A program made the translations under genes and the position numbers. Positions 41,841-52,332 of a stretch of DNA of 64,000 bases are shown here, in pieces (the stretch's first letter is position 1; each line of letters starts with the position of its first letter). The DNA is from Mesocentrotus franciscanus (Eukaryota; Echinodermata; Echinoidea; Camarodonta; Strongylocentrotidae): contig CP137685.1 of NCBI GenBank assembly GCA_037976565.1, forward strand, positions 19,332,449-19,396,448. Reading direction: 5' to 3'. Under the pieces are notes generated by a model. It was not told the DNA's origin and did no database searches. It was given only the letters and a program-made list of their open reading frames with translations.

Positions 41841-44330
41841 CACATAGCCTTGACAAGCATAACGCTCTCACAAAATCATTATGTCAACATTCAGTCACGA
41901 TGTACACAAAATAATGTAGGCTAGTAGTACGCGCAGATCATAAAACATCAAGCTGTTTTGAAATATGACTAGAATATTTCATAGGGTGCGAATACTAGGT
42001 GATATTGATACACTAAAACATATTTAATACATGCTATATAGTATATACCAAAGGTTAATGTATTTCCTGCCGTAAAAAAATTAAACAAACAATACATCCA
42101 TAAATGCGAGGATGCCCAATCACATACACGGAAAATGATTTTTACCAGCGATAGCGATTTCTGCTCACGAGAGAACACACGTACACCATGTACACAGAAT
42201 CTGCACACAGTACAGAAGGAAACGGATTCACGAATGGCTTCGATGTGCTTCTCGCTAGCTCTATACATATAATATATGCATGACGTACAACATAATGATT
42301 TCATGCGTTATATTTAGACCTAGGGGTATGCAGACCCTGTTTTTGCCACCCCACCCCACCCCCTCATCCCCTTTTCTCTGTTTGCTTGTCCGTGTAAATA
42401 AAAGGAAAACAAGAAAAGAAAGGTCATTCTCTTTCATTTCCTAGCGTTGAATCATGAATGATAAGAGAAGGTCAGAGAACTTACGTTTGTAGCATGTTCA
42501 TTGTTAGTTACGAATATTCAATAAGAAATTATTGGCAAGATCACTACTGGCATAGCCAGACTTGTAAAGCAGGGAGGGCGGGGTCACAGCGGGGGTGACA
42601 TGTATATTTTCTATTTAGCGGTTGAAAGGGGCATGGCCCCCTTGTGCACCCCGCTACGCCTTCGGCAAGAACCCATTTCAACGAAGATATATTATAATCA
42701 GGTAATGATAATGGAAAATATTGCAGATGCTGCCAGAAGGACTCGAATCGAACGATAAAAAAACAAACAAACAAACAAACAAACAACGAGCTAGGTTTCG
42801 ACCTGCTGACACGTATGGCTTCCGATATGGTATACGATGATGATACACCAAACTCGTGATAAATAACAACATTTCGCAAGATCACTTTCTACTCGGCGGG
42901 TGATATTCGAAACCACAAATTAAGCCATATACGATTGATTCCCAACATTTCACACAAAATGGTCTCATTACCAGTACCACATTTTGTCATCCCATTCAGG
43001 CAAGAGGATCAGACAGAGATAACCAATCAGCTTAGACCAAGTAAAATTTATTGCTAGTTTCTCGTCCGGATTTTTCGAAAATAGGAAGGAGGTGATAAGA
43101 TATTTTATATTTTGTGTGTGCAAACTTAGAATTGCTATTGGGTAAATTTCAACACAAATTCATCTGATCCCTTTGTCTAAATGTCTTCAGATCGTTATTC
43201 ACTTTATTACAGAACAAAAATGTCAAATACCAAAAAATTGATGCGGGCCGAAAAAAGGTAGAAGGAGGGACGAGAAACTAGAATTATTTTTATATGGCCT
43301 AAAACGGGTTTGAACCCAAGACTCCCCCAATCCGGCTGAAAACCCCGATAAGAAAGGTTAGTGGCGCGAATATTGACATTGAGGGGGCACTCGCATCATT
43401 GGGGTAGGGGGGCAGCCGTCTTATTCGGATGATGAAATACAAATTTACAAGGCCATTAGAATGCATGTAGCGTCTTATTTTCCCCTCTCGCTTCTTTCCT
43501 ATTTCTATTTCTCTCCTTTTCCCCTTTTAAAAAGCCATTCATTGGGGTTCCTCCCCGTAGGATTTTGTGCATGGCCAGTGAAATTTTGATTTGAATTGAA
43601 TTGAGTTAGACAAAAATGTTACGACCATGACAACGGAAAAGTGGCGTCAATCTATTTATACAGGAAAAGATGGAAAGATGGACCAAACATCTGAGTTTTC
43701 TGATCGGAAAAGGATGACGCTCAGATGACACACAATAAAACCTTTAATAACATGAATAAAAAATGGACACCGTCACATAACATGAAAATGAAAATTGAAA
43801 TATTGCAACGCTAGCAAATTCTTACTCGGTCTTCAAGAAGACATTTATCTCTAATTTTATCTTGTGTTGTGATTCATCTTTGATCTTTTTAGGTTGAGTG
43901 ACGAAATTATTATCGTCTCGGGAAGTTGCGTAAGATAAAATCCCACTTGTAACTAGACTTGACCTTAAATTTCACAATCAATAAAGATAGCATTCCGATA
44001 AATAGACAATGGTCGTCACAAGTCATTTATTTCAGGTTAAAGGGGTATCTAATCTATGTAATTATCCACACATATTTCCTATATATATGCCCATACCATT
44101 GACATCGAAATGCTGATACTTTAGAAAATATGCATGCCGTGCTATAACCATAGACACAGCCAAATAAGTTGTCCCTAAATTCTAAGAAAACAAACGGGGT
44201 GATTTTTAGTCTTAATACGTTAAACACTTTACCTGGTCAGCTTTTAGTGAATTGTTGTGAATTAAAATAGATAGATTCTAAAAAATTGTCTTGGTCTTCA
44301 TATTGATTGTAAAATATCATGGAGAGTCTA
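41841..44330. other. Intergenic between SCD and BLOC1S2, no gene seen
   Basis: It contains an AAAC run (42762-42786) and ordinary AT-rich sequence. No open frame resembles a known protein. Confidence 0.4.
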
Positions 44331-44339
44331 CACCGATTT

Positions 44340-44905
44340 ATTATGTAAATTACTTTCAAGAAATGTAGGTGTTATCGATAGACTTAAACATTATTTCCCC
44401 CTAATATTTTACGAACCCTATATTCTACGTTATTGCTACCATACTAAACTTATACACGTGGGGAAATTGTTCTAAAACGAAAAATGTATCTACAATTCTA
44501 CATGTATTTTGAAGATACAAAAAAGAGCCATGAGGACAAATCTTCTGCACATTTTTGTGCACAACATAAACCCTATATTTCATACAAACAAATTTTTGAA
44601 AATAACAGACTTATACTATTTTACATTGGAATATTTATGTATCAACTAAATAAAGACGATCTACCAAATGTCTTCATTCCTGTGTTTTTAAAAAAAAAAG
44701 GTGAAATTCTTTCCAACCCTACCAGGCAAAAATCCTATTTTCATCTCTCCCTTATGTTATGGGTACAGCTTTTGCTCTCAAAACAATAACAGAGACAGGT
44801 CCCTCATTCTGGAATAGTTTGGACATAAAAATAACCGAATCGCCCTCACTATATTCCTTCAAGCGTACGCTCAAAGATTCCTTTTCAAATTCATAATATT
44901 ATGTG
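44340..44905 (+). pseudogene. LINE fragment: reverse transcriptase C-terminus
   Basis: On the plus strand, across shifted frames, it reads WGNCSKTKNV, IQKRAMRTNLL, FHTNKFLKITDLYYF, TITETGPSFWNSL and SLYSFKRTLKDSF, then a stop. This is the usual order of the final part of jockey/CR1-like reverse transcriptases. Frameshifts and an early truncation make it non-functional. Confidence 0.8.
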
Positions 44906-45604
44906 ATATGTGTAAAATATTTTGCATTTCATTTCTCTTTCTCAATCATCAGGCTTACAAGTTACAGACTTTTATTGTTTCGCTCCAGGTAACTTTCATA
45001 ACAATTCTTTTCCGCGTGCATTTTTTGTCTGTGCTCCCCAGATTTTGGTCGGGATTTTTTGTTGAATAATACCCCTTACCATTACAACAACTACATGCTT
45101 GATCACCCGATTAATATTTAATCATCACTTTTTTTGGTAAAGAAATATGTTACATATTAATAGCTAATACCTGAATTAGTCTAAAAATCAATAGAAAAAA
45201 GGCACACCGATATATTGATAATAATCATTTTCCAAGTGGGCCAAAAAGTCGGTCTACAGTAGTACAGGGCCTGGAACATGGTAAAGTGCGGGGGCTCGGC
45301 CCGCCCGGATGCTCGGTCGCGGTTCTGGAAGAAATTTTCGGGGTGGTGGGGGGAGGGGCTCTAGTGGGCTCCGATGGGCTTCTGCTGCCAGAAAGGCTAG
45401 CAATTTCCTCTCCATATACACCGTATAAAATATATATTTATTATATATGTCATTTCTTTTCGGGAGGGGGCGGGGGACCCGGGAAAGCAACATTCAAGAG
45501 AACGTATTAAGCCAAATAAGGCATTCTACCGACGCACGGCTTTGACAAATATTACTTATCACTTGAAGACTAAATTGACCACACCGGTAAGCTTCAAGTC
45601 CCTT

Positions 45605-46345
45605 TGCCCTGGAGGGGTAAAGTGCTTTTCAAGTACCCCAAACATTCCCCTGATGAATGACCTCTTTTCAGTCAAATAAGTGCCCCTTCCCCTTCTCATA
45701 ATTTTGCCACTTTTAACCTCTGATAAGTATCCCTATTCCAACCTGATAGGTGTCCCTATAACTTTGATGAGTGCTTCTTTTAATTTGTAATAAATGCCCC
45801 TTTCCCTTTCCCGTATTAAAGTGCCCAATTTCAGGCACGAGAGGTGCCCCTTTTCCTTTCTAACAAGTGCCCTTTTCTGACCCGATAAATGCGCCTTTTC
45901 CTCTTGTAATAAATGTCACTTCCACAAATCTGATAGGTGCCCCCTTTGCTATACATGTATATGACAAGTGCTTCTTTTCCTTGGTAATAAGTGCATTTTT
46001 CCCTTCTAAGAAGTGCTTCTTTTCATCTCTGATGAGTGCCCCTTTTCAATTGGTAAATGCTGTTAATTTACGTTATCCAAATCTAATATAATAATAGGTG
46101 CCCATTTTACTTTCACAAGTGTCCCTTTTCCTTTGTAATATACTAATAAGTGCATTTTGCCCTTCTAAGAAATGCCCCTTTTCATCTCTGACGAGTGCCC
46201 TTTTTAGGTATGAGGAATAATCCCTTTTCAGCTCTGATAAGTGCCCATTTTCCCTTTCTAATAATGAAGTGCCATCTCTCCTTCGTAATCGTATTCGTAT
46301 GAATGCCCCTTTTCATCTCTGATACATGCAAGTGCCACCTTTCAA
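45605..46345 (+). repeat. Degenerate minisatellite, AAGTGCCCCTTTTC unit
   Basis: About 25 units of the form TGATAAGTGCCCCTTTTCCT at 25-40-base spacing, all in one direction. The spacing and sequence are too ragged for a recent array. Confidence 0.85.
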
Positions 46346-47770
46346 TAAATGTTCAGACCATCACACACAACAGCAGAGGAGCCGACCCTACCCGATTCAG
46401 AGGCTAACGAACGAAAGAGACAGAAATTTATGGTCTAGACTCTACTTTTTCCCCAGAAAGTGTCCCTTTTGGCTGGTGCACCAACACTTTCAAAATCAAA
46501 GACGCTCCGCCGATGCTGATCGATGCCAATCATCATTCATGACATTGACATATCATTTAGAAATTAACAAACACGAATAAAATTAAATTTACAGCGGTGT
46601 TAAATTTTAAAAAGGAGGCCATGCAAACATGTAATTTTATTTTTCCTTTTTTTATTTTAGCTTTAGCAGTTTAGCCTAAACTGCTAAAGCTAAAATAAAA
46701 AGGACAAATAAATAAAGTTTAGGTCTAGGCCTAGAGACTCTAGATCTAGATCTAGTCTAGACTAGTCACTCTCTAGTCTCGACTCTAGTCTAGATTCTAA
46801 TTTCTATCGAAATTCTCGTAATCACATCAGTAAACTAAAATTATGAAAAATTCCGTACTTACCAGTTACCTAACGTCAGACAGTGAAATGTAAATGTCCT
46901 TAATCCTGTCTAAAGCGAGCAGTTTCACTTATCTCAGGCAATCTTTCCTTTTTTATCCACAAATCGTCAACAAACACAGACAGAGATAATTATATGCATG
47001 CACAGCTAAAACTTGCTACAGTACATACGTAACACGCACAGGCTAGGCGCAGGCCAGTATACAGTGGTACTATGGTGTAGTGCTATCTAGCTGCATGCAT
47101 TGTGGACTTGTGACCTTTTACCTCTTCATATCAAATATGCACACTATTGCTGTGCTTACTTTACATTACACAGCTAGCTGAGCTGATTCGTCTTCCCGAT
47201 CCCTGGATCTGAGGGCCCAGACATCATTCGCTCCATCGCGCGGTCAATTTTTGAAATATTTCCAGACGCTCCGAGTATTAATTCTTTTACGTTTTCAATT
47301 CTTACTGCAATAAACAAACCACAAATTTTTAATAACATACTATATATACTTAAAGAAATATTTAAAAGGCTAATTTTTTAGAAATGTTATATTTGATTAA
47401 AACTCCATGCAAAATAAAAATCAAATAAAACAAAATACGTCTTGATCGGTCCTAGCCGTGAAATAAAATCAGACGACCTTGTGCTCGAGCACATCACGCG
47501 ATGGTATTATGGAACGCCAATGCAGTTAGAAAGCGACACCTATCGGCCTCGTGCCATGGCATGTAAGACAGAAATAAAAACAAAACACAAAAGCTTAAGA
47601 AAAGAACGGGTGAAAGAAAGAGAAAGAAAAGGCAAGTATGGTTTGATTGCAGGGCCCTCATGACAGTGGCTAGTCTTCCTCCATCCTATACATGAGCTTG
47701 TAAATATTTTGTAAATAAACTGTATTATAATGTAAAAAAGCGCACGAACTTGGACGCTAATTGCGGTTCA
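46346..47770. other. Intergenic, candidate upstream exon area
   Basis: A palindrome CTTTAGCAGTTTAG / CTAAACTGCTAAAG lies at 46660-46690, and a TCTAGAT-rich patch at 46735-46800. A strong minus-strand splice donor (CTG|GTAAGTACG) lies at 46862. GC content rises near 47190-47280. No coding region was recognised. Confidence 0.35.
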
Positions 47771-47848
47771 TGCACACACATACTTGCAAGAATCTTCAAT
47801 CAATTGAAGGAGGCAGACTTAATCAGAAGAAGAAGAAGAAGAAGAGGA
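47770..47848 (+). mobile_element. SINE 3' tail fragment with GAA repeat
   Basis: TTGCAAGAATCTTCAATCAA ... TTGAAGGAGGCAGACTTAAT, then (GAA)n. It matches the 3' end of the SINE at 58483-58858. Confidence 0.7.
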
Positions 47849-47934
47849 TTGATAAGGCAAACATGAGAGATATAGGCGCTAGCAAGCGCGTAGCCAGGGG
47901 CGATGGGGGCGGTTACAACTAAAAACGCCGGCCA

Positions 47935-47957
47935 AAAAAGAGAGAGAGAGAGACCGT

Positions 47958-47995
<38 letters not shown>
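47935..47995. repeat. GA microsatellite
   Basis: (GA)n run interrupted by CCGTCT. Confidence 0.95.
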
Positions 47996-48024
47996 AGAAA
48001 GTAAGAGGACGTAGGAAGAAAAAG

Positions 48025-48375
48025 GAGCAGACAAAGAAACATTTTTGAAAATTCAGACAAGGATTAAGAGTCGAGAACGTGCGGTCACATTTGTCACAAT
48101 AGGCGAGTTGTCTTCCGAAGTTCTCTAAGTGAACGTCAAAGCTTCCGCGCTTTGCGCGGGAGGAGGGAAACTGAATTCAGACAAGGATTAAGAGTCGAGA
48201 ACGGTACAACGAATCGTCTTTTTTCTCGTAACAATTTAATGAAACGTCAAAGCTTCCGCTCTTCGCGGAAGAAAATGGAGCAGACAAAGAAACATTTTTG
48301 AAAATTGAGACAAGGATTAAGAGTCGAGAACGGTCACGTATACAATTAACGAATCGTCTTCTTTCTCTAATCATT
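48025..48375 (+). repeat. Tandem repeat, about 130-bp unit, three copies
   Basis: Each unit holds GACAAGGATTAAGAGTCGAG, CGTCAAAGCTTCCGC and GCAGACAAAGAAACATTTTT in cyclic order. Confidence 0.85.
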
Positions 48376-48494
48376 AATCTGCACCCACCCCCTGACGATG
48401 CTCACTACCGCCACCCCTTATAGAAAAAAAAACGCGCTTGGCGCTTAGCCATATGTTCTTCTTCTTCGGCCTCTTCTTGTTTTAATAAGTGCCT

Positions 48495-48600
48495 ATTGTT
48501 ATCATTATCATTATTATTATTATTACTACTACGACTACTACTGCTACCACTATTACTACTATCACTGTCATTATTATCATCATTACACGTATTATCATCT
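48495..48600. repeat. ATT/ACT microsatellite
   Basis: Trinucleotide tract of ATTATT passing into ACTACTACT. Confidence 0.9.
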
Positions 48601-48924
48601 TTCTCCTTTCCTCGTTTTCTTCAACCAGCTCTTTTTTTCGCCGGAAAGGGAAGGGGGGATGTCGCATGGCTCCCGGTTTCCCCTATAGGCTATAGCTAGC
48701 TGTAGCTAATATACATAGTTATATATTTATAGTCATAGCAATGTTGTATATCAGTCCTTGACTTAAAAATTCAAGAACAATCTTACTTGCAAGTGTTAAT
48801 TGTAGACTATGTCGGGCCACTAATGATCTGTTAAGTAGATTCTGTGTTATAATTAATAAAGGAAATGAAATATGACCTAAGGAAATTTTTCTCAGGAAAT
48901 GTTTTTCCTTTTCCGACTATACAT

Positions 48925-49290
48925 CACATGTGGATGTGGAGAAAAACGGAAGGGACAGGGTCACCAATGAAGAAGTACTGGATAGCTCGAGTCGGATGAA
49001 CGAAGGAGCTTGATTGAGGAAACAATATGGAGACGGAAGAAGAACTGGATAAGTAAGTATGGATAGGACACATCGTATGGGGGATAACATGCGCAGGGAC
49101 ATCTTAGAAAGGAAGATGGATGGTAAACGAGGAAGAGAAGACCAAGCCATTGGGATGGTGTCAGACTTGGTAGGTGACAGATTACACGATGATTTATTGA
49201 AGAAGAAGGCTAAATATATAGAGAGGGATGGAGAAAGGACTAAAGAAGACTCTGGTGTGTGGACCTGCCTTTGGCGGAACAATTACTGAG
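48925..49290 (+). pseudogene. LINE fragment, extreme C-terminus, decayed
   Basis: Across frames it reads NEEVLD, KYGWIGHIVWGDNMRRDILE, RKMDGKRGR and IGMVSDLVGDRLHDDLLKKK. This is the GH-(I/V)-RGD...GKRGRGRQ end pattern of a LINE reverse transcriptase ORF. Several frame breaks are present. Confidence 0.75.
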
Positions 49291-49529
49291 AGAGTTCGAC
49301 TACCGGTATATACAAAATCATTCATATCGGCCATACATATTTCATTTCGCCTTCATTCCAAGTCAACAAGCTCTTCAACTCTCAAGGTTTTGCATGTATT
49401 TGTCTAATTGTTTTGATAAGCATATCACTACACAAAGACACACCGTCATGTCTGTTTAGGTAGCAGTGGTCGACCAATTGTCTTCTGTGTACCCGTCTCC
49501 TGGAGCAGCACCGTCTCTTCTGCCCCCTC

Positions 49530-49785
49530 CTCTCTCTCTCTCTTTGAATTTCAAACTTTCTCTTTCTCTTCTCTTCTCTATTAAACTTTCTTCCACCGAT
49601 TGTACCCCATCCTTTTTCTTCGTCTCTCTCTCTCTGTATTTTTATAATTTGTTGTGGTTCTGTCTGTCTGTCTGTCCGTATCCCCCCTCTCTCTCTCTCT
49701 CTTTCTCTTTTCCTTTGCTGCCTTTCATTATATTCTCTAGCAGTCTAGGTCTGTAATTTTCTCTCTTTCTCTCTTCTACACTGTA
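49530..49785. repeat. CT-rich microsatellite
   Basis: Several impure (CT)n and (CTGT)n runs. The reading frame across it is a repeat artefact. Confidence 0.9.
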
Positions 49786-50630
49786 CTTTTTTGTAAAGAT
49801 TTCTATTTCTTTAATACCTTGTCAAAGTAGGACTAAGTGTATAAATCATATATTATATGCAACTATCCATAATGTCCAAGTATATTGTATTCCCATAATT
49901 GAGATCCATATTTGTTATACTTGATATACAAAACACATATAAAGGAATGTTTCTGAGTGATCAAAATATATCAACAAACTATTCAAAATACTATCACTTC
50001 ACTTATTTCTTAATATGCCACACAAAAAATCTCTCTATGCCACATTGTATTTATCATGGGATAGATTTACCAAAGGATTCAAGATTATATAACTGTTTTT
50101 TCAGAGCAAGATTAATCAAATCGGTGTTAAATCAAGACCGGAAATGGGTAGTTTTGCAAAGCCATTATATTGCACGAATCAACCCTTCTAAAAAATCGTG
50201 CCTTTTGTTTTGTGCAAAATTGCATGTGTGGGAAACTAGTGACCATGCAGAGAGGCAAAAAAAGCAACCAAAGTGTTAAACTGTCAACTATTTCCAAATT
50301 ATTGGTTGACTAAATGTCACAAAACTTGCTCCAGAGAAAATTTTTAATTCTTCAAAATCTATGTACAAACTGCAGTTTGTTACGAGTTGCATTTTCCCCA
50401 ATGGGTACTATTAACCAAAAGACATTCATCTGCAAAGTACATGCAAACCAAATGATATTTTTTGTTGTTGAAAAAAATATCTCTTCAGAATCTTCTGATA
50501 TAATGCATCATTGTTTCTCTTCCTTAACACATAGGTTTCTTTCAAAATTCGAAAGTAATTTAAAATTGCACATCTATAAAACCAATCAACATTATGTGAA
50601 CTAAATCCTCATGGACAAAAACAGTTGCTT
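49786..50630. other. Intergenic, unrecognised open frames
   Basis: Two plus-strand frames of 126 and 96 codons (49899-50279, 50314-50604) occur in AT-rich sequence. I recognise no domain in either, and their composition looks random. Confidence 0.35.
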
Positions 50631-50631
50631 T

Positions 50632-50830
50632 AAAGGGAAAGTCCACCTTGATCTGAAGTTGCTTTCAATAGAAGCAGAAAAATTGGAGATACAGACTCGG
50701 ATCAGTGAAAGTTTGAGCAAAATCTGATAAAAAATAAGGAAATTGTGAAGTTTTAATCAATCAAACACAAATTGGCAACACTGCAAAGTATCTTGCAAGG
50801 TCCTCTCCCATTTGCTTTGTACTAAAAAAT
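50632..50830. mobile_element. Partial MITE of the GGGAAGTCCACCCTGATA family
   Basis: Left end TTTAAAGGGAAAGTCCACCT, then AGTGAAAGTTTGAGCAAAAT and GTATCTTGCAAGGTCCTCTC. The right terminus was not found. It supplies the uninterrupted sequence at the site broken by foldback copy C. Confidence 0.75.
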
Positions 50831-51466
50831 CTTGAATGTCTCTTTTCTTGCAAGAACATATTTTATCATACATGTCCCCTTAATATAATCATTCCACATG
50901 GTTTATACACAACCCCTGTATGAAAAAAAGCAACTAAGAAAATGGACATTTGTGAACTTTTCTGAACAGATAAAATATTACACATATCTACATCTTATGT
51001 GAAATACATTCACAATAATGTAATTAGTAGCTGTAATATTTACAATAACAATAATATCAATTCATTGCATCATTTTTACCCATTATGCCATACCCAAGGC
51101 TTGCTGTTACTTAAGTGGATGCCTCACTAAACAACCCTATAGATTTTTAGATTTTTAGATAAGATTTTGATTGTTAAAACTGTTAAGTGTAATAATCTCT
51201 GTTGGCAAAACGTTATTTTTATTTTCTTTAAAATGGCAGATATGTCACACAGAATGTTCTGCTCAAAGTTGTTCTCCACTTTCTCTTCCTCTTCAATTTG
51301 AACAAAAATATCAATTCTATAAAAGGTGTTGTCTCCAACACATATCGATGTACTATCATAAACAATAGAGATTACATGTCAAGTGAGTTATGTGAGACTG
51401 TGTCGAGAAGATAGGAAGAGCAATGTTTTCTATTACCTCTTACATGACATGCTGAAAAATTGCTGA

Positions 51467-51660
51467 TACAGTCAAACCTGCTTTAGTGACCACCTGTCTA
51501 CAAAGACCACCTGCCTACAAAGACCACATTATTTGTTTCCCTTGAAAATAGTTTATCATTGAAAGATGTACTAAAGGAACCTGTCTACAAAGACCACCTG
51601 CCTATAAAGACCACTTTTTGTGTTTCCCTTGGGCGGTCGCTATAGACAGGTTTGACTGTA
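51467..51660. mobile_element. MITE with TIR TACAGTCAAACCTG
   Basis: Left TACAGTCAAACCTGCTTTAG, right CTATAGACAGGTTTGACTGT plus A. The interior consists of repeated CTACAAAGACCACCTG units. Confidence 0.85.
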
Positions 51661-51934
51661 GTTGATAGAGCATTTCAAAAGGGCAGTGATGTAATTAATC
51701 AGCCTTTTCTTACAATGTTGCATGTCATGGATTAGTCTTGTTTTCACTGGTTGAATAATCAATTTGGGGTCAGGTAATATTGTACATGTATTTCTGCTTT
51801 GTCTAGGAGACAATGCCTTTTACAGAATTCATATTTTCATCTGTTATTGCTAGGGCTGCTGATTATTTTTTTTGCCAACAAACTTTTAGAACATTGTGAA
51901 CTGAATCAGCAATTTGTATCTAAACAATAAAATA

Positions 51935-51940
51935 TTTATT
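51935..51940 (-). terminator. Candidate poly(A) signal of BLOC1S2
   Basis: AATAAA on the minus strand lies about 360 bases after the BLOC1S2 stop codon, in an AT-rich stretch, which gives a 3' UTR of ordinary length. It was identified by motif and position only. Confidence 0.45.
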
Positions 51941-52300
51941 GAAATCACATCCCGCTCAGGAAACATGATTTATATGAGCGATTCTCTGATGCCTTCTTTG
52001 TGATTCCCTCCCCTTGAAAACACGACCTTCCATGCCTCTGATCAGTGAGCCGTCTTCTCGAATGTGTCTTAAACAATTTCCCCAGTCATCCCCTGATTGT
52101 TTCAAACAGCATACAGAAGTCAAACCCACCATCATTCGCCACTGGTAATCTGTAGAGGTGGGTGCCTTTGGCTCAAGCAATGGCTGAAGTAGATTTAATT
52201 CCTTGATTCAAGATAAGAATGCTTCATCTATTTCGGAAAGGTTTACTCAATCTTCCAGGAGTCTCTATGAATTGTCCATTCATACCCTTGAAGTGAATTT

Positions 52301-52332
52301 TCATCTCTTCTCCAGCTGTTTAAATTTGGCTT
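52301..52332 (-). CDS. BLOC1S2: BLOC1S2 exon 5: last nine codons and stop
   Basis: A coding part of only 32 bases: two bases finish the glutamate codon, followed by AKFKQLEKR and TGA at 52301-52303. The acceptor is ACTTTTTCAG. The human protein ends AKYKKLEKR, which makes this very short exon secure. Confidence 0.93.

Noticed and set aside
43300..43375. tRNA-like GGTTTGAACCC with nearby pairing
   Set aside because: No convincing cloverleaf or A box could be built by eye.
49899..50604. Two plus-strand frames of 126 and 96 codons as a possible gene
   Set aside because: AT-rich, no recognisable motif and no conserved splice partners; chance frames are expected at this size.
51956..52180. 74-codon minus-strand frame after BLOC1S2
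   Set aside because: It lies between the BLOC1S2 stop and its poly(A) signal, so it is probably 3' UTR; no domain was recognised.
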